DNA of 64,000 bases from Minwuiaceae bacterium (GTDB lineage: Bacteria; Pseudomonadota; Alphaproteobacteria; Minwuiales; Minwuiaceae): assembly GCA_028278525.1 (NCBI GenBank), contig JANQEE010000050.1, positions 1 to 64,000 of the forward strand, written 5' to 3'. Position 1 is the stretch's first letter; each line of letters starts with the position of its first letter. Under the pieces are notes generated by a model, which ran no database searches, was not told where the DNA came from, and saw only the letters and a program-made list of their open reading frames with translations. Positions 15,976 to 23,656 of the stretch are shown piece by piece. Made by a program: the position numbers and the translations under genes.

Positions 15976-16170
15976 CTAGAGATCGTAAGACTGACGGAGC
16001 TCTGCGACTTGATTTGGGCTGACCCGATAGATCCGGGCGATCTGGGCATCGGATTTGCCGACCATTACCAAGGCGTGAAGGAGAACCTCGTTTACCGGCC
16101 ATGTGCGGGCGGCAGGGAACAGGCCGGGCACCGACGGATCGTTGGCTAACGCGGAGAAACGGTAGGTCAT
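15976..16170 (-). CDS. 64-residue protein with helix-turn-helix-like C-terminus
   Basis: A very strong ribosome site, AAGGAGGAG, lies seven bases before the ATG at 16170. The product starts MTYRFSALANDPSVPGLFPA and ends with VLLHALVMVGKSDAQIARIY and RVSPNQVAELRQSYDL, where SDAQIARIYRVSPNQVAEL has the helix-turn-helix pattern. No family is recognised. It ends where the TrhA remnant begins. The longer frame reaching 16281 has no better start. Confidence 0.6.
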   Translation of the reverse strand: MTYRFSALANDPSVPGLFPAARTWPVNEVLLHALVMVGKSDAQIARIYRVSPNQVAELRQSYDL

Positions 16171-16407
16171 GACACTCTCCTCCTTCTGAAGCGACTGGAA
16201 CCACGGCCTGCAAGAATCGAGCAAACCGGACGGATAATAAGGATTCCAAAGGCTTGCGGCGGACGCGGCGGTAAATGCCACACCGGTCTGTAAGAATCAT
16301 CGACAGCGCGGACGCCGACCATCCCGGTTAATCGGTTGTAAAGGTTACTTGGGCAGCCTGATCGAGGCCGCCTGCGATCCCGCGGGCGGCCGGTCGCGTG
16401 AGTTTCA

Positions 16408-17025
16408 ATGCCCGAAGAAGCCTCGGAATCGCTGGACCCAATCGTCGAGTTGCAGGCGCTGGAGCTGGCCCGCCTGCTGCGCGACAACAATCGTCTCAAT
16501 CAACGCATCGACTTCCTGATCGGCGAAATCAAGTGGCTGCGCGAGTTGCAGGAGCGTGAGCTGGTTTTGCGGGAATCCGAACAGGCGATGCATCGGGCCG
16601 CGCAAGACACGATCAAGGGCCTGACGGCCACGTCCGACGGCAAGGCGCCGGCGAGGACGGAAACCGGCGGTGCCCGAGACCTCCAGACCCATCGGGACCA
16701 AGCGGCGACCGACATGATCCTGGCAGAAAGCCTAGCCGGATTCGCGGCGCATCCCCCCGACCCGGACAGAGCGCCCGCCGCAACGCCAGAGGAGCCCGCC
16801 GACGAACCGGCGCTGCCCGCGTTTCTGACGGCCGGCGCCGACGCGACGGCCGCGCCAATGGCTGCGAGCGACCCGACAGTGCCCGAGACCGCGTGGGACG
16901 ATGGCGCTACAGCCCCGTCCGACCCGCCTGACGCCGCACCGGCTAAGCGATTCGGACTATGGAGTCGCCGGCCCGGCCGAAACCGGGCCGGTGCCCAAAA
17001 CCCCGCAGTTTCCGGGGGGGATTGA
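16408..17025 (+). CDS. hypothetical protein with N-terminal coiled coil
   Basis: 205 residues. Residues 10-70 form a heptad-like helix (VELQALELARLLRDNNRLNQ, then IDFLIGEIKWLRELQEREL). The rest is rich in Ala, Pro, Asp and Thr and probably disordered. There is no signal peptide or membrane segment. The start has no obvious ribosome site, so it could be at a different codon. It precedes the MlaC-like lipoprotein gene by 76 bases on the same strand. No family recognised. Confidence 0.5.
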   Translation: MPEEASESLDPIVELQALELARLLRDNNRLNQRIDFLIGEIKWLRELQERELVLRESEQAMHRAAQDTIKGLTATSDGKAPARTETGGARDLQTHRDQAATDMILAESLAGFAAHPPDPDRAPAATPEEPADEPALPAFLTAGADATAAPMAASDPTVPETAWDDGATAPSDPPDAAPAKRFGLWSRRPGRNRAGAQNPAVSGGD

Positions 17026-17101
17026 CCCCGTGAGCGCGCGGCTTAAGCAAGCCTTAAGGCGCGCCCGATATCCTTTCGTTCTAACAACAGGAGAGGCGGA
17101 G

Positions 17102-17851
17102 ATGGCGGGCTTCCACCGATTCCCAACCAAGATTGCGGTTCTCGCATGCTGCTGCGTGGCGGCGGGATGTGCCGGCACTGGCGATGGGTTCGCGGTCTCG
17201 GCCGGCAATCAGCCGATCGCTCTGTTCGGCGGCCTGACCGGCGCGAGCAACGCGGGCCTGACCGAGGACGACCTGCTGGCCGCGTCGCAAATCGGCCTCG
17301 ACACCACACCCGCGTCCCGCGACATCGAATTCGCCCATCCGGCAGCGCAGAGAATCGACCTGCTGGGTAAAAAGGCAATGGCCGTCATGGCCGACCCCGG
17401 CGTCGACAGTTCGAGGCGGGAAGCGTTCTTTCGCGAGTTGATGGCGGAAAACCTGGATGCCCGAACGATCGGCCGGTTCGTCATCGGCAAGCACTGGCGA
17501 CGCGCAAGCGCGGCCCAGCGCGATGCCTATATGGCCGCTTTCGAGCGCTTCATCGTCCGTATTTCGGCGCGCCAACTGAGTCTGGTGACATTCGACCGGT
17601 TCGAGGTCGTCGACGCAAAACCGGGCAGGAAGAAAACCATTCTGGTCAAATCCCGCACGGTGCGCCAAGGCAAGCCGTTCGGTATCGTCTGGAAATTACG
17701 GCCCCAGGGCGACCGGTTCCTGGTCGTCGACCTGGCGGTCGAGGGCGTCAGCATGGCGATGGCACGGCGCCAGGAGTTCAACAGCATCATCCAATCCAGC
17801 GGCGGCCAGATCGACAGCCTGATAAGCCGCCTGGAGAGCTTCCGGGGTTAG
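17102..17851 (+). CDS. MlaC/Ttg2D-family lipoprotein
   Basis: 249 residues. The N-terminus (MAGFHRFPTKIAVLACCCVA then AGC) is a lipoprotein signal with lipobox VAAGC, so the protein should be anchored to a membrane facing the periplasm. Residues about 85-240 match the MlaC fold. This comprises FFRELMAENLDARTIGRFVI, GKHWRRASAAQRDAYMAAFE, then a beta-rich part with RQGKPFGIVWKLRP and VDLAVEGVSMAMARRQEF. MlaC carries phospholipids between the outer and inner membrane; homologs with hopanoid genes are known as HpnM. Neither mla transporter genes nor hopanoid genes are nearby, so its partner is elsewhere. The ATG at 17102 follows AGGAGAGGCGG. Confidence 0.8.
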   Translation: MAGFHRFPTKIAVLACCCVAAGCAGTGDGFAVSAGNQPIALFGGLTGASNAGLTEDDLLAASQIGLDTTPASRDIEFAHPAAQRIDLLGKKAMAVMADPGVDSSRREAFFRELMAENLDARTIGRFVIGKHWRRASAAQRDAYMAAFERFIVRISARQLSLVTFDRFEVVDAKPGRKKTILVKSRTVRQGKPFGIVWKLRPQGDRFLVVDLAVEGVSMAMARRQEFNSIIQSSGGQIDSLISRLESFRG

Positions 17852-17875
17852 GAGGGATTCCTCTGTTGCAACCAA

Positions 17876-17949
17876 GCCGGCCCGCTCCCCCGTCCCAACC
17901 ACCCATACAGGGTACCCTATGGGTGGTTGGGACGGGGGAGCGGGCCGGC
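17876..17949. repeat. long intergenic hairpin, copy 1
   Basis: A perfect 32-bp stem (17876-17907 with 17918-17949) encloses a ten-base loop that itself contains GGGTACCC. The arm begins GCCGGCCCGCTCCCCCGTCC. A fragment of the right arm follows at 17970-17990. It lies between the convergent MlaC-like and subtilase genes. The same arm sequence recurs at 24923 and 53164. Confidence 0.9.
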
Positions 17950-17998
17950 CTGGACCCTGCCGTATAAGAGACGGGAGCGGGCCGGCTAGGCCTTCACC

Positions 17999-19282
17999 CT
18001 AATTCCGGCAGGACCGTGGCATCTCCACATATCCCCAGCCGTAGATCTCGTCGCGGCCGGGATCGCCCAGATCGACCGCGACCCGGCGCAGATTGGCGCG
18101 CAGCGCCGCGGAGCTGAGCATCGTTCCCCGCGCCACTTCCAAAGTCATCAACGCCGAGACGAAAGGCGCCGCGAAAGATGTGCCACTTTGGTAGCGGCCG
18201 CCGCCCGGCACCGCCGTCCAGACCCCGACCCCCGGGGCCGCGAAATCGATGTAGCTGCCCTGATTGGCGTGGCGATAGACCGAACGCCCGGCGCCGACCG
18301 CCGTGACGGCAACGACTTCCGAGTAAGCAGCGGGATAGGCGGGTTGCGCCTCTGCGCCCCAATTGCCGGCCGCCGCGACCATCACGATCCCCTTGGCGTG
18401 GCCGCGCCGGAACACCAGCCGCGTTACTCGGTTGTCGGACCCGGCGATCGATAGATTGAGCACCGAGACACCGCCGGCAACCATCCAGTCTATCGCCTTG
18501 AAAAGCGCGTTGGCGCTGCCGACGGTGGTGCCGCTTTCTTCCAGTTGGAAGATGTTCGCCGCCTTGAGTCGGGCGCCTGGCACCAGCCCGCCCCATCCTT
18601 CCGAGGTGCGGCCGACCAGCATCGCGGCGATCGCCGTGCCGTGGTTGGCCGGTCCCGGCTGCCGCCCCCGATCGTGGAACGACCGGTAGTCGACGCGCTG
18701 ACCGCGCAGCGCCGGATGACTGGTATCTACGGCCGCATCGATCATGCCGAGCGTCATCCCGGCGCCGCATGCCGCACGGTCGACCGCCGACCGACCGGTC
18801 GAGCGCGTCCGTCCGGCCGATCCGGCGGACGGCTCGAACAGCTGATTGACGTCGGCGACGATGCCTGGGAAACGCTGCCGAAGGCGGGATATGGCCTGGT
18901 ATTCAGCCATCCCGCTGGGAATTCGGAGCAAATAGAGATCGAGCTGCAGCGCCCGCAGTGGCGCATGTTCGATGACCGAAAATCCCAGGCGGCGCAGCGC
19001 CGGGACAAAGCCGCGCGGCGGGTCCAGTACGATCACCTCGCCCCGGCGATACAGGCCGCCCGGCGCGCCACCTTTGACGCCCCTGGACGGCGGGCGGGCC
19101 CGGACTTCGGACTGGCCACGGGCCTTGCTATCCAGGTCCGACCCGTGGATACCGATCACCCGCCCGCTGCTGTCGTAATCCAGAGCCTTTGATTGAGCAT
19201 GCAGAACATCGATCGGCGTGCCGGCAGCTACGCCCAAAGCCATTGAAAGAACAGCGAAAATCCAAGGGTACCGCATCGCCAC
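17999..19282 (-). CDS. S8 family (subtilisin-like) serine peptidase
   Basis: 427 residues with an N-terminal signal peptide (MAMRYPWIFAVLSMALGVAA), so exported. The catalytic triad is visible: Asp in GMIDAAVDTSHPALRGQ (about residue 182), His in NHGTAIAAMLVGRT (about 220) and Ser in GTSFAAPFVSAL (about 370). The oxyanion-hole Asn is in AAAGNWGAEAQP. The region before residue 150 replaces an inhibitor-type propeptide (VIEHAPLRALQLDLYLLRIP). It ends soon after the catalytic domain and has no sorting or membrane anchor. The gene is alone on its strand and converges on the MlaC-like gene across the long hairpin. Confidence 0.9.
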   Translation of the reverse strand: MAMRYPWIFAVLSMALGVAAGTPIDVLHAQSKALDYDSSGRVIGIHGSDLDSKARGQSEVRARPPSRGVKGGAPGGLYRRGEVIVLDPPRGFVPALRRLGFSVIEHAPLRALQLDLYLLRIPSGMAEYQAISRLRQRFPGIVADVNQLFEPSAGSAGRTRSTGRSAVDRAACGAGMTLGMIDAAVDTSHPALRGQRVDYRSFHDRGRQPGPANHGTAIAAMLVGRTSEGWGGLVPGARLKAANIFQLEESGTTVGSANALFKAIDWMVAGGVSVLNLSIAGSDNRVTRLVFRRGHAKGIVMVAAAGNWGAEAQPAYPAAYSEVVAVTAVGAGRSVYRHANQGSYIDFAAPGVGVWTAVPGGGRYQSGTSFAAPFVSALMTLEVARGTMLSSAALRANLRRVAVDLGDPGRDEIYGWGYVEMPRSCRN

Positions 19283-19468
19283 CCAGCTATCCGATCGACT
19301 TTCGAAATCGACCGTCTATTGAACCCGAGCGTTGTTAATACCCGGCTAACGGCGGTTCTTCGCGGATAGGCCGCGCGGCGTAATCGTTAAGCAAGTGATA
19401 AAGCTTTTTTGTCACTCTAAAGACCGTATTAAGCAATTGAGCCGAGTGCCGGAAAGGCCGCTCCCTCC

Positions 19469-21103
19469 ATGTCCAATTCCTTCGAACCCCTGTTCGGTCC
19501 CGCGCCCGACAGCTCGACCCTGGAAATAGACGACGCCGGTACGATCGTTTGCGCGGAGGGTGACTGCGCCAGCTTGATGGGTCTCGACGCCGACGCCCTG
19601 GTGGGACAGGTGTTCAGCGATTTCGTCGGCGACGCCGACCGCCCGATGTTGCACCAGTTGATCAGGATCATGCGCGCCGACGGGTACGCGAACCGGCAGG
19701 CCATTGCCCTGACCGCCAAAACCGGCGAGCCGGAAACGGCGCTGTTGAATTGCCGGCCCGCCGATCACACCGGGCGATATGTGCTGGAGCTTCGCCGCCC
19801 GCCGGCAAGCGAGCGCGACAAAGCCGGCGTGCCGACCGGATCCATGCAGTACATGATCGCCGCGCAGGGCCCGTTCCTGGACTATGTCAGCGACACGATG
19901 ACGGCGGGCACGCACGACAACCTGGACCTGACCTTGCTGGAGATGCGCGGCCTCGGCAGCGAAACGTTGGCGCACGCGGCCGGACCGAATGCGGTGCACG
20001 AGCTGCGCAAGAAGATCGAGGGTTCGCTGCGGGCCTATGCGGTCGACGGCAGGCCGGCCCTGCTGGATACCGACAGATACGGCGTGCTGCACCGCCCGAC
20101 CAACGCCGACGAAACGATCACGGCCCAGATCGAACATCTGGTCGAGGACGCCGGCATGGCTGACCACGGCCTGGCGCTGGACGCGACGACGCTGAACATG
20201 GACGACAATGGGCTGGCTGCCGACCAGATCAGCGACGCGCTGGAACACGCGCTCAACCAATTCATCGAACAAGGCGCAGGCGGGCTGACGTTCGACAGTC
20301 TGGCAGGGGCCCACCATGCGGCGCTGGAAGACGTCGCCAACCGCCTGGCGCAATTCCAGAGCGCCTTGGCATCGGACGGCATCCGGCTGCATTTCCGGCC
20401 CATCGTGAAACTGGCAGACCTGCAGCCGCATGTTCTTGAAGCGAAGGCAATGCTGCTGGTCGACGGCAAGCCGGTCGACCCGGCCACACTGGTCGATCTG
20501 CCGAGCGACCGGCTCAGGCGCAGCGAAATCGACCTGGCGCTGTTTCGACAGACGCTGCGGTTCGTGGCCGAGGCCAACGCGCGCGGCACGTTCTACCGCC
20601 TGGGCCTGCCGATCTCCGGCTACTCACTGACCGCGCCGGGGTTCATGGACAGTCTGGCGCAGCTTTGGCCGGGCCACGAGGATGCCCGCAAACAACTGGT
20701 CCTGCTGCTGGACGACTTTCCGGACGTGTCGAAACAGGAAGAGCTTCAGCGGGCGCTGAAACAGTTCCAGGCCCATGGGCATCCCCTCTGCCTGGACGAC
20801 TTCAGCGCGGCACTGATCTCACTGGACCAGATCCGCAGCATGAAGATCGAATTCGTGCGCCTGGGCCGCCGTTACTCCAGCGCCCTGGTCGCCAATTCCA
20901 GCAGCACGGAAACCGAGCAATTGATCGGCAATCTGCTGGATGCCTGGACCCGCATCGGCGTTACCGCTATTGCCGACGGCATCGACGACAGCGCCATCCT
21001 GCATGCGCTGCGGGCGCGCGGCCTTACCTACGGCTCCGGCGCCTATATCGGCGCCTGGTCGGACCAGGCCGACGCGTTCGGCAGCCTGGCAAGATCCGCC
21101 TGA
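19469..21103 (+). CDS. PAS domain plus degenerate EAL-domain protein
   Basis: 544 residues. A PAS-like domain (about 18-115: IDDAGTIVCAEGDCASLMGL, VGQVFSDFVGDADRPML) is followed by a linker and an EAL-type TIM barrel (about 300-540). The EAL motif position reads EAKAML, DDFG-T-G reads DDFSAA and the downstream AEGVE reads ADGIDD. Several metal- and substrate-binding residues of active cyclic-di-GMP phosphodiesterases are therefore lost. It is probably a sensor or scaffold rather than an enzyme. No signal peptide or membrane segment is seen, so it is cytoplasmic. It stands alone between divergent subtilase and convergent DUF1289 genes. Confidence 0.75.
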   Translation: MSNSFEPLFGPAPDSSTLEIDDAGTIVCAEGDCASLMGLDADALVGQVFSDFVGDADRPMLHQLIRIMRADGYANRQAIALTAKTGEPETALLNCRPADHTGRYVLELRRPPASERDKAGVPTGSMQYMIAAQGPFLDYVSDTMTAGTHDNLDLTLLEMRGLGSETLAHAAGPNAVHELRKKIEGSLRAYAVDGRPALLDTDRYGVLHRPTNADETITAQIEHLVEDAGMADHGLALDATTLNMDDNGLAADQISDALEHALNQFIEQGAGGLTFDSLAGAHHAALEDVANRLAQFQSALASDGIRLHFRPIVKLADLQPHVLEAKAMLLVDGKPVDPATLVDLPSDRLRRSEIDLALFRQTLRFVAEANARGTFYRLGLPISGYSLTAPGFMDSLAQLWPGHEDARKQLVLLLDDFPDVSKQEELQRALKQFQAHGHPLCLDDFSAALISLDQIRSMKIEFVRLGRRYSSALVANSSSTETEQLIGNLLDAWTRIGVTAIADGIDDSAILHALRARGLTYGSGAYIGAWSDQADAFGSLARSA

Positions 21104-21116
21104 GAACCCGTACCCT

Positions 21117-21344
21117 TTAGGATTTGGAACGGCGGCGCGGCCGGCTGTCCGCCGCACTGGTTCGGCCGGCGGCCCGGCGGCGCGCCTTCAGGTCCCGGAG
21201 AATACGCAGCCGCGTCTCGGTATCCGCCATTGGCCAGGTACCGATTTCGGCGGCGGTCCGCATGCATCCCTGACAAAAACCGGTATCCGGATCCAGCCGG
21301 CAGACGGCGATGCAGGGCGAAGGGATAATCAGGTCGTCGGACAT
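21117..21344 (-). CDS. DUF1289 family small protein
   Basis: 75 residues from the ATG at 21344. The family signature is PSPCIAVCRLDPDTGFCQGC, four cysteines in the pattern C-x3-C-x8-C-x2-C, followed by RTAAEIGTW. DUF1289 proteins are widespread in proteobacteria and are thought to bind a metal or Fe-S cluster; their role is unknown. The C-terminus is Arg-rich. Upstream frame to 21494 lacks family character. Confidence 0.8.
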   Translation of the reverse strand: MSDDLIIPSPCIAVCRLDPDTGFCQGCMRTAAEIGTWPMADTETRLRILRDLKARRRAAGRTSAADSRPRRRSKS

Positions 21345-21482
21345 CCAGACATTTACCTCGCGCGCTGGATAGCAGGTTATCCCGCCGCCGCGAAGCCCGT
21401 TCGTTCCTTTTGCACGGGCAATTGAAGACGCCCCGGACAAGAGCAATAATCCAGCACTGCGAAGCAGGCTGGCGAGGAAGGC

Positions 21483-22499
21483 ATGAACGAACAATTGGCG
21501 GCGGCGTTGTCCGCGGCGCTGGACCGCCGATTAGGACCCGGCCATCGGATCGAGGACCTGACGCGGCTGTCCGGCGGTGCGTCCCGCGAGACCTGGCGGG
21601 CGGTAGCCAGCGACGCGGCCGGCGCCCGCCAGGCGGTGATCCTGAAACGCGACCCGCCCGACGCGACCGGTCCGGCGGGCGGCGTCGACGCGTCGCTGGG
21701 TGTCGACCGCAAGACCGAACACGCCGCCTTCCGGGCGGCCGGCGGCGCCGGGGTGCCGGTGCCGCGTACGTTGTTCCTGGCCGAGCCGGCCGACGGGCTG
21801 GGCGACGGTTTCGTGATGGAGGCGATCGAAGGCGAGACGATCGCCCGAAAGATCCTGCGCGAGCCCGAGTTCGCGGAAGCCCGCCCCCTGCTGGCCCGGC
21901 AATGCGGCGCGGCGGCCGCCCGGATCCACGCCATCGATCCCGCAACGTTGCCCGGGCTGAGACGGCTGGACGCCGACGCCGAGCTTGCCATCTACCGCCG
22001 GCTGTTGGACCGCTTCGAGCCGCCACAGCCGGGATTCGAATTCGGACTGCGCTGGCTGCAACGGCACGCTCCCGAAGACCGGCCGGAGACGGTGGTGCAC
22101 GGCGACTTCCGCAACGGCAACATCATCGTCGGCCCGGACGGCCTACGCGCGGTGCTGGACTGGGAATTGGCGCATCTCGGCGACCCGATGTCCGACCTCG
22201 GCTGGATCTGCGTCAGGTCCTGGCGGTACGGGGCGGACCAACCGGTCGGCGGCTTCGGCACGCGCGAGGATCTGTTCGCCGCCTATGAAGAAGCCGGCGG
22301 CGCGCCGGTCGACCCGTCGATCGTGCATTACTGGGAAGTGTTCGGCACGCTGCGCTGGGGCGTGATGTGCATGATGATGGGTTTCGGGCATCTGGACGGC
22401 GCGCACCGGTCAGTGGAGATGGCCGCCATCGGCCGACGTTCGGCCGAAACCGAATACGACTTTCTGCGGCTGATAGAGGACAACGGGAACAAGCCATGA
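21483..22499 (+). CDS. phosphotransferase family protein (ACAD10/APH-like)
   Basis: 338 residues of the aminoglycoside phosphotransferase / choline kinase fold. The catalytic loop is VVHGDFRNGNIIV (about residue 205), and the metal-binding Asp is in AVLDWELAHLGDPMSDLGW. The N-terminal RLSGGASRETWRAV is the nucleotide loop. Homologs of this subtype usually sit with acyl-CoA dehydrogenases and act in 4-hydroxy acid catabolism. No dehydrogenase is adjacent here. It overlaps the DUF6285 gene by ATGA, so the two are coupled. GAGGAAGG precedes the start. Confidence 0.85.
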   Translation: MNEQLAAALSAALDRRLGPGHRIEDLTRLSGGASRETWRAVASDAAGARQAVILKRDPPDATGPAGGVDASLGVDRKTEHAAFRAAGGAGVPVPRTLFLAEPADGLGDGFVMEAIEGETIARKILREPEFAEARPLLARQCGAAAARIHAIDPATLPGLRRLDADAELAIYRRLLDRFEPPQPGFEFGLRWLQRHAPEDRPETVVHGDFRNGNIIVGPDGLRAVLDWELAHLGDPMSDLGWICVRSWRYGADQPVGGFGTREDLFAAYEEAGGAPVDPSIVHYWEVFGTLRWGVMCMMMGFGHLDGAHRSVEMAAIGRRSAETEYDFLRLIEDNGNKP

Positions 22500-22864
22500 G
22501 CCAGGACAGGCCGACTGCGGCCGAACTGATCGATGCCGTACGCGAGTTCATCGAAAAGGATGTGGCGCCCGAGCTGAGCGGGCAGAAAGCGTTTCACGCG
22601 CGGGTCGCGGCCAACGCCCTGACGCTGGCGATGCGCGAATTGCGGGACGGGCCCGCGACCGACGCGGCGGCCCGGGACCGCCTGCGCAACCTGCTGGGCG
22701 AGGAGGGCGACCTGGAAACGCTGAACCGTCGACTGGCGGAGCGGATTCGGGTCGGGGAAATGGACGACCGCGCGGACGCCACGCTGGACCATCTGCTAAA
22801 GACAGCCGAAGACAAACTTCGGATCGCCAATCCAAGGCATTTGCCAAGAGCGGGCTTGGAATAA
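22496..22864 (+). CDS. DUF6285 domain protein
   Basis: 122 residues. It begins MSQDRPTAAELIDAVREFIE and contains RVAANALTLAMREL and LLGEEGDLETLNRRLAERIR, the helical pattern of the small proteins that follow ACAD-linked phosphotransferases. The ATG at 22496 overlaps the stop of the phosphotransferase gene. Function unknown; an accessory or regulatory subunit for the kinase-like protein is the simplest idea. Confidence 0.8.
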   Translation: MSQDRPTAAELIDAVREFIEKDVAPELSGQKAFHARVAANALTLAMRELRDGPATDAAARDRLRNLLGEEGDLETLNRRLAERIRVGEMDDRADATLDHLLKTAEDKLRIANPRHLPRAGLE

Positions 22865-22891
22865 GCGCCGAGGCCGGGTTACGATAAATAA

Positions 22892-22906
22892 GAACAAACA
22901 GGGAAT
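22892..22906 (+). promoter_or_regulatory. candidate SOS (LexA) box before mmcB
   Basis: GAAC-AAACAGG-GAAT matches the alphaproteobacterial LexA half-site arrangement GAAC-N7-GAAC with one mismatch. It lies directly before the GTG at 22912, overlapping the ribosome site. Confidence 0.35.
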
Positions 22907-22911
22907 ATCGA

Positions 22912-23373
22912 GTGGCCGATTTCGCCGCAGAAACCGCCGGGTTACCCGAAACCCCGGACGTCGCCGCTGCCGTCGCACGCGGCGTAATCCGTCTGCTGGG
23001 CGATATGGGCATCAGCGCGATCACCGAGATGCCGCTCAACAACGGTCGGCGCGTCGACGTCATGGGTATCGGCCGCGACGGCCGCGTCACGGTGATCGAG
23101 ATCAAGAGCTGCGAGAACGATTTCCGCACCGACCGGAAATGGCCTGAATATCTGCCCTATTGCGACTTCTTCTATTTCGCCGTGCCGGAGGGCTTCCCCC
23201 AGGAAATTCTGCCGGAGGAACCGGGCCTGATGGTCGCCGACCGGTTCGACGCGGTTATCCTGCGGCCGGCACCGGAGACGGCAATGAACGCGACGCGCCG
23301 GCGCAACGTGACCCTGCGGTTCGCCCGCGCCGCCGCCGAGCGCCTGGTGCGAGCGACCGACCAACGGCTCTAG
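22912..23373 (+). CDS. mmcB: MmcB family DNA repair protein
   Basis: 153 residues. It has the PD-(D/E)xK nuclease-like core of this family: ITEMPLNNGRRVDVMGIGRD, VTVIEIKSCENDFRTDRKW (acid plus E-x-K) and YCDFFYFAVPEGFPQEILP. MmcB is an alphaproteobacterial SOS gene product named from mitomycin C sensitivity and is required for DNA repair. The start is GTG with CAGGGAA upstream. A possible LexA site overlaps that region. It is followed by a low-GC intergenic tract. Confidence 0.85.
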   Translation: MADFAAETAGLPETPDVAAAVARGVIRLLGDMGISAITEMPLNNGRRVDVMGIGRDGRVTVIEIKSCENDFRTDRKWPEYLPYCDFFYFAVPEGFPQEILPEEPGLMVADRFDAVILRPAPETAMNATRRRNVTLRFARAAAERLVRATDQRL

Positions 23374-23656
23374 CCATTCGTATCCTGGAATACCGCAAGA
23401 TGACGGCTTGCAGCCAACCGTATGGTATGGCGCCACATCTTTCTAGGAAAAATAGAATATTTAGATCAAATTATTTCAATAAATAAATGTATTCGACTTA
23501 GTTTGCTTTGTTCATTTATTCTTAATGACTTATTGACCGAAAACATGAAAACTTAATTGACTGTAAACGATGTATGATCTATTTGTGGCATAATCACAAT
23601 CGCGTCATTCTTATTGTTTATATAAGCGCCCCAGGCCGAGGGATATTGTTCGACCG

